DNA from: Phycisphaerae bacterium RAS2
GTDB lineage: Bacteria; Planctomycetota; Phycisphaerae; UBA1845; UTPLA1
Length of the DNA: 64,000 nucleotides
Assembly: GCA_007753915.1 (NCBI GenBank)
Contig: CP036352.1
Location: 806,001-870,000 of the forward strand
Reading direction: 5' to 3'
Part shown: positions 27,220 to 35,540 of the stretch, in pieces
Layout of the letters: the number at the start of each line of letters is the position of its first letter
Position numbering within the stretch: position 1 is the first letter of the stretch
The notes under the pieces: model-generated
Databases searched by the model: none
What the model was told of the DNA's origin: nothing
Seen by the model: only the letters and a program-made list of their open reading frames with translations
Program-made: the position numbers and the translations under genes

Positions 27220-28401
27220 ATGACACGCAGCGTGATTGTCGAAGCACGGCGCAGCCCGATGGGCAAGTTTCTGGGGACGCTAAGCCCGTTGAGCGCGACG
27301 GAGATCGGGGCGCAGGTGGCGAAGGCGACGCTTGAGGCGATCAAGTGTCCGGTCGATTCGGTGGACTGGGCATTGATCGGGCAGGTGCTTCAGGCGGGCG
27401 CGGGGCAGAACCCGGCGCGACAAGTCGCGCTGAAGGCCGGCCTGCCGGAGACGATCACGGCGGTGACGGTGAATCAGGTCTGCGGATCGGGCATGCGCGC
27501 GGCGATGAACGCCGACAACAACATCCGACTCGGCGAAGCCACGACGATCCTAACCGGTGGCATCGAAAGCATGTCGAACGCGCCGTATTACGTGCGCGGC
27601 ACACGGACCGGCGCGGTGAAGTTCGGGCACATGACGATGGAAGACGGCATGGTGTCCGACGGCCTGACCTGCCCGTTTGAGAAGTGGGGCATGGGCAATG
27701 CGGCCGAGCACACAGCGCGGAAGTATGGCGTCAGTCGTGACGACCAGGACGCATTTTCGCTGGAGAGTCATCGCCGCGCGGCGGCGGCGCGGGCTGCGGG
27801 GCACTTCAAACGGACGATCGCCGCGATCGAAGTGCCGGGTCGCAAGGGGCCGACGGTGCTGTCGGAAGATGAGTCGATCCGTCCCGACGTGACGCTGGAC
27901 GACCTCAAGAAGCTCAAGCCCGCATTCGAGAAAGACGGCACGATCACGGCGGGCAATTCGTCGCAACTGACCGACGGGGCGGCCATGGCGCTGATCACGT
28001 CGGAGGCCGAGGCGAGCAAGCGAGGCTGGCCTGTGCGGGCGCGAATCGTCGCGCACACGACGTTCGGCGTGGCGCCGAAGGAGCTGTTCATCGCGCCGGT
28101 GGGGGCTGTTCGCGGGGCGGTGGAGAAGGCCGGCTGGAAGATGAAGGATGTGGACCTGTTCGAGATCAATGAGGCATTTGCCGCGCAGATGCTGGCGTGC
28201 ATGCGTCAGTTGGAGATTCCGCACGAGAAGGTGAACGTGCTGGGCGGGGCGATCGCGCTGGGGCACCCGATCGGATGCAGCGGAACGCGCGTGATCGTGA
28301 CGCTGATCAACGCGCTGGAAGTGCTGGGGCGCAAGCGCGGCGTGGCGTCGCTATGCCTGGGCGGTGGGAACGCCGTGGCGATGGCCATCGAGGTGCCGTA
28401 A
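27220..28401 (+). CDS. Acetyl-CoA C-acyltransferase (thiolase)
   Basis: 393 aa, the usual thiolase length. All catalytic elements are visible: nucleophile C88 in VNQVCGSGMRA, the INEAFAAQ motif, H349 in ALGHPIGCSG and C379 in SLCLGGGNA. The enzyme either cleaves 3-ketoacyl-CoA in beta-oxidation or condenses two acetyl-CoA; with two acyl-CoA dehydrogenases just upstream, the degradative role is more likely. The start at 27220 (MTRSVIVEARRSPMG) is the typical family N-terminus, with GGGGAT a few bases ahead. It has its own TATAAT promoter at 27125. It converges with the membrane protein gene ending at 28402, with no gap. Confidence 0.96.
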   Translation: MTRSVIVEARRSPMGKFLGTLSPLSATEIGAQVAKATLEAIKCPVDSVDWALIGQVLQAGAGQNPARQVALKAGLPETITAVTVNQVCGSGMRAAMNADNNIRLGEATTILTGGIESMSNAPYYVRGTRTGAVKFGHMTMEDGMVSDGLTCPFEKWGMGNAAEHTARKYGVSRDDQDAFSLESHRRAAAARAAGHFKRTIAAIEVPGRKGPTVLSEDESIRPDVTLDDLKKLKPAFEKDGTITAGNSSQLTDGAAMALITSEAEASKRGWPVRARIVAHTTFGVAPKELFIAPVGAVRGAVEKAGWKMKDVDLFEINEAFAAQMLACMRQLEIPHEKVNVLGGAIALGHPIGCSGTRVIVTLINALEVLGRKRGVASLCLGGGNAVAMAIEVP

Positions 28402-30111
28402 TCACGGCACGCTCTTTGCCGCCTCATTGCGACGGCTTGGCTCACTTGTCACGATGTGCAGGCTCGGATCGTCCAGCGGGCGGGCGAACCGGAAGCTCAA
28501 TTCCGTTATCTGGTTTTCCTTCACCCCGGTGATTTCCACCGTGAAGTCGGGCAGATCGAACCGCGCGCCGATCCGCGGCGACCAGCCTCCGCCGAGCATT
28601 CGCGCGGCCAGGGCGGCATCCAGCAACGACGGGCGCGGCATCCAGTAGCGATACAGCCAGGATCGCTCGTTCCAGGCGCGGTCGGTCGCGTCCTGATCGA
28701 GCGCGACGCGCAGCGTATGGGCATCGACGCGGTCGATTCTTGATCGCGCGTCGGCGGCGTGCAGGAAATGCAGCGCGACGTTTCGACGGCCGGAGAGAAA
28801 TTGCAGGCGGTCCCCGGCGGCGAGCCACTCCAGGTCGATCTCGGGCGAGGGGACGATCAGCGTGTCGCCGTCGCGCAGGGGCGACGTGAGCGAAGCGACG
28901 CGTGTCTGGATATGCGATTGGGCCTGCCGCTCGGCGTGCATGGAAACGACGACGATGCCGACGGCCGCAGCCATGCCGATGCCGCCGTTGGAAAAAAGCA
29001 GGTGATGCCGGAGCATGAGGGAGGGCGGGCGCGGCCCGTTTGACGCGGCGGATTCCTTCGGCAGGAGCAGGTGCGCGAGGAAGTAGGCCCAGCCCGGCGT
29101 GGCGAGACAGAGGGCGCGGGCTTCGGGCGTGGTGAGCAGGGCGATCGCGCCGAAGGCGACAGCCCAGCAGAGAAAGAACCGCGCGGCCGGTTCGGCGGCG
29201 AGCATGCGGCGTACGTGCGGCGCGATCAGGGCGAGCGTGATGAGGCAACCGGCGGCGAGGGGGACGGTGGTGTCCAGCCCGCGATCGGTGAGAAGATTGA
29301 TTGGCGCACCGAGCATCCAGAGTGACAGATAAAAGACACTGCTCCGGGGGGCGGCGGCAAGCAGGGCGGTCCGTGAACCGGCTCCGGCGCGCGTGCTGAC
29401 GTAGTAAGCCATGTACGCGACGAGAAGGGCCAGCGTCAGCGCGAGCATCCCCGCAAGCAGGCGGGGTTGCGGGGTCTGGTCACGACGAATTCGCCGCCAG
29501 AGTTCGAACAGGATGATCGTGCCTGCCCAGCCGACGGCGATCTCCTTGCTAAGCAGCGCCGCGGCGAAACCCAGTCCGGCAATTGCCGCGGCGGATCCCG
29601 TGCGAGCGGGCTTTCGCGCGGCCGACGGCGCGATGAGCGGGGCGAAGGCGTGCGCGGCGATGCATGCGCCGATGAGCACGAACAGATCGCTGCGATTGCT
29701 GATGAATGTGGCGGGCTGGGCGGCGGCCTGTGACACGCCGAACATCATCGTCGCGAGCCCGGCGCGCAGGGGATCGACTCCCATTCGCAGAAACAGGCGG
29801 TGCAGCAGAACGAGCGCGGCGATAAATGCGGCGAGGCTCATGAGGCGGTGCGCCCAGGGTCGTCGTCCAAATAGCTTCATGTCAAGATAGAACGCGGCTT
29901 CGGCGAGCGGGCGGAAAAAATCGGCGCGCCCGTCGGCCGGCGACCACCACGGATAGGACCCGGCGCGGCGCAGGCCCTGCCAGGCCTCGGTGTCCGGCGC
30001 GAAGCGAAAAAGCGATGAATCGGTCGACGCCCCGGCGAGGTAGCGCTCGGCCTTGAGCACGATGTTCAGGTCGTCAAAGCAGAACGGCCCGGAGAGCGAC
30101 CAGACGTGCAA
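28402..30111 (-). CDS. Multi-pass membrane protein, GT-C glycosyltransferase-like
   Basis: At least 569 aa with about ten hydrophobic segments and a soluble C-terminal part (from about residue 385). FDDLNIV near the N-terminus and the FISNRSDLFVL segment resemble GT-C transferases that use lipid-linked sugars, a family common in planctomycetes. The only ATG/GTG/TTG start in frame is the TTG at 30111, but this cuts into a hydrophobic helix. The frame continues upstream with plausible residues (LRRHAARPLAWIGLPLLL), so the true start is probably a CTG near 30183-30186, overlapping the stop of the upstream glycosyltransferase, or there is a sequence error. Function is tentative; the partner glycosyltransferase supports envelope glycan work. 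Confidence 0.7.
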   Translation of the reverse strand: MHVWSLSGPFCFDDLNIVLKAERYLAGASTDSSLFRFAPDTEAWQGLRRAGSYPWWSPADGRADFFRPLAEAAFYLDMKLFGRRPWAHRLMSLAAFIAALVLLHRLFLRMGVDPLRAGLATMMFGVSQAAAQPATFISNRSDLFVLIGACIAAHAFAPLIAPSAARKPARTGSAAAIAGLGFAAALLSKEIAVGWAGTIILFELWRRIRRDQTPQPRLLAGMLALTLALLVAYMAYYVSTRAGAGSRTALLAAAPRSSVFYLSLWMLGAPINLLTDRGLDTTVPLAAGCLITLALIAPHVRRMLAAEPAARFFLCWAVAFGAIALLTTPEARALCLATPGWAYFLAHLLLPKESAASNGPRPPSLMLRHHLLFSNGGIGMAAAVGIVVVSMHAERQAQSHIQTRVASLTSPLRDGDTLIVPSPEIDLEWLAAGDRLQFLSGRRNVALHFLHAADARSRIDRVDAHTLRVALDQDATDRAWNERSWLYRYWMPRPSLLDAALAARMLGGGWSPRIGARFDLPDFTVEITGVKENQITELSFRFARPLDDPSLHIVTSEPSRRNEAAKSVP

Positions 30112-30178
30112 CAGCAGGGGCAGGCCGATCCATGCGAGGGGGCGGGCGGCATGCCGCCGCAGGTTGTCGAACTGTTTT

Positions 30179-31480
30179 TCAAGCAGGGCTGCGTTCGTAG
30201 GAGGTCCCTCGCCAGGTGATGCGCGCGCCGCGCAGGAGATGCACGGCTGCTCGCAGACAAATGTAGGTCATCATCAGGGTTCCCAGCGGGTGCAGCCACA
30301 CGGCCGAGCCGCCGGTGCCGGCCGTGCGATGAACGACGCGAATGAGCGCGGTGGAGACGAGCAGGTGCACGCCGGCGATACCCGCGAGCAGGCCGCCATG
30401 AGGGAGAGTCGCCCCGCGCGCCGCGGCGACGCCGACCGCCCCCAGCAGGAGAATCGGCAGCACCGAGACGAAGAACATGGAATTGATGGTGATGAGAATG
30501 CGCGGGATGGACTTCAAGCCGCCCACGAGCGTTCGCGTGATGCCGTGAATCGTGCGCTTCAGCGTGCCGTAGTGCCGCTGGCTGAACAGTTCGGGCACCA
30601 TGACAAAGCTGACGCGCTGGCCGGCGCGCTTGGCGATGCGGATCAGCTCGCTGTCTTCGTCGTAGATGTTGATGACGGCGCGGTGGCCGCCGATGGCGTG
30701 GTAGGCCGACGCGCGGCAGACCATGAGTGCCGAACCGACGGCATTGGGCCATTTCGGATCGCTGATCTTGCGGGGGTCGTACCAGGCGAAGGTGATCGCG
30801 CCGAGCAGCGGCACGAGGAGCTTCTCCCAGAAGCGCGAAATCTCCGGGCGGCCCATCGTGGCGACCCAGTCGAGATTGTGTTGCAGCAGGTGATGCGTCA
30901 GCGTGCGCAGGCAGTGCGGCTCAAGATGCAGATCGCTGTCAACAAACGCCAGCACGTCGCCGCGAAGCTGCGGCGCAAGCGAGTGCAGCGCGTGCGGCTT
31001 GCCGTACAGCCCCTCGGGCAATTCGCGAATGTCCAGCCGCTGGACGTGCGCGTGCGCGTCCTGCACAGCCTGTACGGCGGCGGCGGTGTTGTCGGTCGAG
31101 CGATCGTTCACGACGAGCAGGCGCGGCCGGCCGTCGGGAGGGGCATCGGGCGCTGTGGAGTTGCCTGCTCCGGGGGTTTGCGGGTTGGTGCTGTTCGCGG
31201 CGGTTGTCGCGCAGTCGGGAAGTGTGCCACCGGCTTGCGCGCCGGTGGTGGTGGCGCGATAGTCCTGCTGAAGGACGGATTGAAGGCACGCGGCGATGGT
31301 GGCGGCTTCATCCTTGACGGGGACGAGCACATCCATGGGTGGCCATTCGCGCCCGTTGCGCGGTGCGGCGGCGATCTGCTGCTGGTTGCGAAGTAGGAAG
31401 ATCGTGCTGAAGAGGCTGTAGGTGAGCCACAGCACGCCGCCGAGGTAGAGGAGAATCAGGATAAAAAGGGCGTCGTCCAA
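30179..31480 (-). CDS. Membrane glycosyltransferase, family 2 (HpnB/ceramide glucosyltransferase-like)
   Basis: 433 aa. An N-terminal membrane helix (about 5-27) is followed by a GT2 domain: MDVLVPVKDEA, LLVVNDRSTDNT, AFVDSDLHLEP (DxD) and an IYDEDSEL acid site. Three hydrophobic segments close the protein (about 325-410). The order matches hopanoid- or ceramide-type glycosyltransferases that act on lipid acceptors at the inner membrane. About 35 Pro/Thr/Ala/Gly-rich residues are inserted between residues 78 and 115, within the nucleotide-binding half, which is unusual. The gene is followed directly by the GT-C-like membrane protein, so both probably form an envelope glycan or glycolipid unit. 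The donor and acceptor are unknown. Confidence 0.88.
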   Translation of the reverse strand: MDDALFILILLYLGGVLWLTYSLFSTIFLLRNQQQIAAAPRNGREWPPMDVLVPVKDEAATIAACLQSVLQQDYRATTTGAQAGGTLPDCATTAANSTNPQTPGAGNSTAPDAPPDGRPRLLVVNDRSTDNTAAAVQAVQDAHAHVQRLDIRELPEGLYGKPHALHSLAPQLRGDVLAFVDSDLHLEPHCLRTLTHHLLQHNLDWVATMGRPEISRFWEKLLVPLLGAITFAWYDPRKISDPKWPNAVGSALMVCRASAYHAIGGHRAVINIYDEDSELIRIAKRAGQRVSFVMVPELFSQRHYGTLKRTIHGITRTLVGGLKSIPRILITINSMFFVSVLPILLLGAVGVAAARGATLPHGGLLAGIAGVHLLVSTALIRVVHRTAGTGGSAVWLHPLGTLMMTYICLRAAVHLLRGARITWRGTSYERSPA

Positions 31481-31759
31481 GTGCGGGTCTGCCTCGGTCT
31501 GATTCGTTCGACGGCGGAAACCATCTACCAGTGCTTGCCGCTAACCCGCGGTGCATCCCAGCGAGCAGACGGGTCGGCGCAGCGGCATCGGCCGCCGGGC
31601 TTGTTTGCGGCGAGCTAGGCTATGAATCACGGGGGCAGATGTCAACGCGACAGGGGCGGGGGAAACCCGCATTCGGTGATCTGGGCAAGACAACGGCGCC
31701 AGGGGATTGCGAGAGGTTCCTTGCTCGGGGCGTTGTTTCGATTAACATGGAAGCAGCTA

Positions 31760-31835
31760 CGGGGCGTAGCTCAGCCTGGTCTAGAGCGTCTGCATGGGGT
31801 GCAGAAGGTCGCTAGTTCGAATCTAGTCGCCCCGA
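31760..31835 (+). tRNA. tRNA-Pro (anticodon GGG)
   Basis: A full cloverleaf. The acceptor arm CGGGGCG pairs perfectly with CGCCCCG (31828-31834). D arm GCTC/GAGC; anticodon stem TCTGC/GCAGA with loop ATGGGGT (anticodon GGG); T arm GCTAG/CTAGT with TTCGAAT loop. Discriminator A at 31835. CCA is not encoded, so it must be added enzymatically. Confidence 0.96.
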
Positions 31836-31876
31836 GTACTTTCAGAAGTCCGCTGTCACCCTATACACCCCGCCGC

Positions 31877-32566
31877 CTATTCCAGCGCGGTGCGGCGGCG
31901 CCAATCTAACGAAATGCCAAACTTGCTGGTGAAGTTACCATCCCAATCGACTTCAAAACCCTCATCGCGAAGCGCGGCGCAGACCTCGCGAGCAATTCCA
32001 AGTGCATGCTTCTCGTACTCGTCGGGAGGCACGTCCTTCCGGTCCGGCGAGAACCAACCATAAGCAAAGTAGACCGACAATCGGGTGGTTGCAGCCAGAG
32101 ATTCCGGCATGTTCTGTTCAATAAAGAACGCGTAGCCTCGGACGCGATCGCAAAAACCCGGATGGCGCGCATCGATCATTTTGATTCGAGCGGGAAGTTC
32201 GCCCACCGAGCACGTATCGCAGCATGGAGAGGCTTGCCAAAACAGGATTGCACGGTCGCGGAGCGTTGCTTCGACGCGGTCCAGCCGGTCGCAATCCGTT
32301 TGCTCCGGCCAATCGGCTTGTTCAGCAGCATGGCGCTTCTGAGCTCGGCTCAATTCCTCCGCTGAAAACCGAATGAACTCGTCTCGTTCCGATTCGGGAC
32401 AGCTTTCCTCAATGTGGACTTCGCGGCAATTCTCGAGGATTTCCTCGGGCTCAAGCTTGGATAGTCGAATCTCGCCCAATATCATGGACCGAATCGAGTT
32501 TTTGAGCGCTTCCCGTGCTTCGTCATTCAACGCTTTGTCGGAATTGAACATCGGATCATTATTCAC
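31877..32566 (-). CDS. DUF6891-like protein, lower G+C than its neighbours
   Basis: 229 aa, cytosolic. The sequence has WPEQTDCDRLDRVEATL followed by SPCCDTCSVGEL and AFFIEQNMPESL, the pattern I associate with DUF6891 (a CC-x2-C pair after a Trp-Pro helix); the function of that family is unknown. C-terminal residues include VDWDGNFTSKFGISLDW. G+C in hand-counted lines is about 50-55%, clearly below the surrounding 63-68%. It ends 42 bases from tRNA-Pro on the opposite strand. Low G+C beside a tRNA suggests horizontal gain, though no integrase or attachment repeat is seen. The start MNNDPMFNSD is the first ATG. Confidence 0.75.
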   Translation of the reverse strand: MNNDPMFNSDKALNDEAREALKNSIRSMILGEIRLSKLEPEEILENCREVHIEESCPESERDEFIRFSAEELSRAQKRHAAEQADWPEQTDCDRLDRVEATLRDRAILFWQASPCCDTCSVGELPARIKMIDARHPGFCDRVRGYAFFIEQNMPESLAATTRLSVYFAYGWFSPDRKDVPPDEYEKHALGIAREVCAALRDEGFEVDWDGNFTSKFGISLDWRRRTALE

Positions 32567-32653
32567 TCGACTCCGTATGCGTCAACTGTGGAGTTGTGGC
32601 GTCATATGCTGGGCGTGAGGCTCGCTTGCTGCATTGATTGATCAGCGCAAAGA

Positions 32654-32688
32654 AAAAGCCGCGGCCCGTTGCCCGAGCCGCGGCTTTT
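32654..32688 (-). terminator. Terminator of the redoxin gene
   Basis: A perfect 12-bp inverted repeat (32654-32665 and 32677-32688) around an 11-base loop. It has A and T runs at both ends, so it could work in both directions. It follows the redoxin stop at 32756 on the − strand. Confidence 0.85.
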
Positions 32689-32755
32689 CATTTGACTGGC
32701 AGAGTTTTCGACTCCGACGCTGTCCTCGCGCCGGGCGTTGCCTTCCGCGCCGCGA

Positions 32756-33421
32756 TCAGTACTTCACGCTGCAGCCGTAGGGCTTGACCTCCGGCGTGGC
32801 GACCTTCTTGCCGGCGGTCAGATCGTTCAGCGCCGCGCGGACGTAGTTCACCTTCTCGGCGCCCTTCTTCTCCATGCGCGGGTCGTTGTCCATCGCGCCC
32901 TGGTACGCCAGCGTGCCGTTCTTGTCGATCACGAACATGTGCGGCGTCGTCTTCGCGCCGTAGGCATGGCCGACCTTGCCGTCGGAATCCCCCAGAATCG
33001 CGAACTCCATCTTCCACTTGGTCTTGGCGTCGGCGTCCTTGCCGAAATCCGGATGGCCGGAGTTGGTGGAATTGATGGCGATGAAGACGACGTCCTTGTC
33101 CTTGAAGTCCTTGTACAGATCGGCGACGGTTGTCTGCTTTTCGTGGTGCAGCTTGATGAAGGGGCAGCCGGAGTTGAACCACTCGAGCACAACAATCTTG
33201 CCCTGCTTGGTGTAGTCGCTAAGTTTGTGCTCCTTGCCGTCGGTGTCTTTCAGGGTGAACTCCGGCGCTTTGTCGCCGATCTTGAGCGCGGCCGCCGACG
33301 CCTGCTCGCTCTTCTTGCTCTTGCTGTCGCGCGGGCCGGCCATGAGCAGGCCGACGCCCGCCACGGCGATCGCCGCAACGCCCGTGAGTGCCATCAGTCC
33401 GAAGTGTTTTCGCTGTGCCAT
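32756..33421 (-). CDS. Exported thioredoxin-fold redoxin with single active-site Cys
   Basis: 221 aa. An N-terminal membrane anchor or signal (about 8-28) is followed by a linker and an AhpC/TSA-type redoxin domain with KIGDKAPEFTLKDTDGKEH. The active site is SGCPFIK (C86), so the second Cys of CxxC is absent. TPHMFVIDKNG is the usual cis-proline strand. A second Cys lies in the final YGCSVKY. The GCPF-type redoxins are a known family in planctomycetes and Bacteroidetes, possibly acting as peroxidase or thiol reductase. It follows the DsbD-domain gene by 68 bases in the same direction, suggesting a periplasmic electron path from DsbD-type carrier to redoxin. The start MAQRKHFGL at 33421 is preferred to the ATG ten codons upstream. 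Confidence 0.9.
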   Translation of the reverse strand: MAQRKHFGLMALTGVAAIAVAGVGLLMAGPRDSKSKKSEQASAAALKIGDKAPEFTLKDTDGKEHKLSDYTKQGKIVVLEWFNSGCPFIKLHHEKQTTVADLYKDFKDKDVVFIAINSTNSGHPDFGKDADAKTKWKMEFAILGDSDGKVGHAYGAKTTPHMFVIDKNGTLAYQGAMDNDPRMEKKGAEKVNYVRAALNDLTAGKKVATPEVKPYGCSVKY

Positions 33422-33489
33422 GGATGCATTCCTTCTTTCTTGCCGCATCATCGCGCCGAACGCCGGTCAGCGACGATGCAGGACGATTC

Positions 33490-34362
33490 TCATTTCAATT
33501 CCGGGGGCTTGATGCTGATTTCAAGGTATTCCTCGCGACCGCCGCGCGTGACCGACAGCAGCCCGGCGACCTGCTTCAGGCTCTTGACCTCGTCGTGGTA
33601 GTGCAGTCGAAGCGTCTCGGATTTTGCCGTGCCATCGCGGATCATGTCGGAGGGATAGACGCTTTCGTCGTTCTCATAGGGAAAGAACGTGAGGCTCGTC
33701 GCATCCTTCACGCGAATCGTCAGGTCGCGCCCGTTCCATCGCGTTTCGCAGTGCTTTGAATCGGCGGCCGGTCGGGGATGACGAGCACGGGCGGCGGAAA
33801 ACAGCTTCGCGTCAGCAGAGAGCGCGCCGCCATCCGCGAGAGGCAGCGATGCCGTCACTGTGGATCGACCCGGCAGGCATCGCTCTTTGCAGACAAGCCA
33901 CTCAACGTCGGCGGCAATGGGCAGGGTTGAACCGCCCGCGTACTTCGCATCGACCGTCACGGGGACGATCAGGACCAGCTCGCGCTCGTAGATGTAGTCG
34001 AGAAGCACATCGCCCTCGACTTTGCGCTTCGGCGCGGGCCATTGCGGCGGGCCGAAGGTGACGCCGTCGATGGGCTTGAAGGCGACGCGCGGCGGCAGGC
34101 CGGAGTCGCCGGGGTTGCGCCAATAGAGATGCCAACCGGGCGCGATGTCGAAGATGACGGCGATGCTCGATGTGCCCGACTTTGCGACGGTGGATTTTTC
34201 CGTCGCAAGCCGGACCTTGACGAACTCGTTTCCGGGTTCGGCGGCGCTGGGCTTGGCATCCTGCGCCGTTGCCGACTGTGCGCCGCCGGTTTGCCACGCC
34301 GTCGCAAGCCCGATTGCGACAGCCAAAGCGAACGAGTGCTGGTTAGAAGTGAACCGCGCCAA
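33490..34362 (-). CDS. Stand-alone DsbD N-terminal (alpha) domain protein
   Basis: 290 aa, exported (signal peptide about 1-34, ending TAQ). The Ig-like fold of the DsbD alpha domain is marked by PGWHLYWRNPGDSGLPP, PAPKRKVEGDV and YIYERELVLIVPV. The redox pair is C158 and C162 in EWLVCKERCLPG, matching the family CX3C. The central membrane and C-terminal thioredoxin domains of full DsbD are missing, so a separate membrane partner (CcdA-type) would be needed; none is in the window. It is followed by the exported redoxin gene. A − strand TATAAT (34405 to 34400) lies 38 bases upstream, with no good -35. Confidence 0.88.
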   Translation of the reverse strand: MARFTSNQHSFALAVAIGLATAWQTGGAQSATAQDAKPSAAEPGNEFVKVRLATEKSTVAKSGTSSIAVIFDIAPGWHLYWRNPGDSGLPPRVAFKPIDGVTFGPPQWPAPKRKVEGDVLLDYIYERELVLIVPVTVDAKYAGGSTLPIAADVEWLVCKERCLPGRSTVTASLPLADGGALSADAKLFSAARARHPRPAADSKHCETRWNGRDLTIRVKDATSLTFFPYENDESVYPSDMIRDGTAKSETLRLHYHDEVKSLKQVAGLLSVTRGGREEYLEISIKPPELK

Positions 34363-34602
34363 GGATCGCTCCGGAAATCAAGAGGCAGTTGCCGGGCTGA
34401 TTATAGTGAGGCGATTCTTCCCCGGCATTTTGCGCGGCGGCGAGGCCCGGGCGACTTGCACGGCATCGGTTTGCACGCGACGCGACGCCGGATAACGGGG
34501 CGTGATCCATTCGCCCGAATGCACTGGTCGACCCGGGTCGGTATATCATGGTGGCGAGGCGACGCGACCAATCGTGGCGCGACCCGGCGAGGAACTCGGC
34601 CG

Positions 34603-35523
34603 ATGCGAATTGTCTCACTCTTACCGAGCGCGACGGAGATCGTGTGCGCCCTGGGGCTGGGCGACCAGCTCGTCGGCGTGACACACGAGTGCGATTACCC
34701 GCCGGCGGTGCGCAGTTTGCCGAAGGTGACGCACACGCTGATCCCGACCGACGCGGCGAGTTGCGACATCGACGAAATGGTCCGTGCGCAGCTCAACACC
34801 GAGCGCACCCTGTACAGACTCGATCTGCCGGCGCTGGAGCGACTGCAGCCCGACCTGATCGTCACGCAAACGCTGTGCGATGTCTGCGCCGTGGCGGAGT
34901 CAGATGTGACGGCTGCGGTGTGCAGGTTGCCCGGTCGGCCGACGGTGATCAACCTCGAACCGACTCGACTGGAAGATGTATTCGAGAGCATGCACACCGT
35001 CGGGGCGGCGGCAGGAATTGCGAATCGCGCGAAGGAAGTGGTCACCGAATTGCGGGCGCGTGTGGCGGCGGTCGCAGGACGAGCGCAACGCCTCGCGCAT
35101 CGTCCGCGAGTCGTGCTGGTGGAGTGGATCGATCCGCCGTTTTCGAGCGGGCATTGGTCGCCGGAATTGGTGGAGTTGGCGGGCGGACGAGAGATGATCG
35201 GCCGTGCGGGTGATCGCTCGCGCCGGGTGGAATGGGAAGAGGTCGTGCGCGCGGATCCGGAGGTGCTCGTCGTGGCATGCTGTGGTTTTGATGCGGCGCG
35301 CACGATGCAGGACTTGCCGATCCTGCGGGGCTATTCGGGATACGAGGGGCTTTCATGCGTCCGTGCGGGCCGGGTGCATGTGGTCGATGGCAATGCCTAT
35401 TTCAGCCGCCCGGGGCCGAGACTGGTGGAGAGTGTGGAGATTCTCGCCGAGTTGATCCATCCGGCTGGAGAACTCACGAACGCCGCGATGGCGTCGGTGC
35501 GCCGCGTCGCAGGGTCGCAGTGA
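34603..35523 (+). CDS. Cobalamin-binding-like protein without signal peptide (BtuF superfamily)
   Basis: 306 aa. It begins MRIVSLLPSATEIVCALGLG, the usual core start of BtuF/FecB-type periplasmic binding domains, but here it is the very N-terminus, so the protein appears cytosolic. Further motifs are THECDYPP, QTLCDVCAVAE, HWSPELVELAGG and a VVDGNAYFSRPGPRLVESVE end. Similar signal-less proteins are widely annotated as cobalamin-binding. The open frame extends upstream but overlaps the divergent DsbD-domain gene and lacks family sequence. A BtuCDF-type importer is encoded about 2 kb away on the other strand, so a role in intracellular handling of corrinoid is possible, not shown. Confidence 0.85.
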   Translation: MRIVSLLPSATEIVCALGLGDQLVGVTHECDYPPAVRSLPKVTHTLIPTDAASCDIDEMVRAQLNTERTLYRLDLPALERLQPDLIVTQTLCDVCAVAESDVTAAVCRLPGRPTVINLEPTRLEDVFESMHTVGAAAGIANRAKEVVTELRARVAAVAGRAQRLAHRPRVVLVEWIDPPFSSGHWSPELVELAGGREMIGRAGDRSRRVEWEEVVRADPEVLVVACCGFDAARTMQDLPILRGYSGYEGLSCVRAGRVHVVDGNAYFSRPGPRLVESVEILAELIHPAGELTNAAMASVRRVAGSQ

Positions 35524-35540
35524 ATCGGGAGGTCATTCGC

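Noticed and set aside
31622-31909. 95-codon + strand frame near tRNA-Pro
   Set aside because: Its middle is the tRNA itself; the apparent protein is a translated tRNA, a common false gene.
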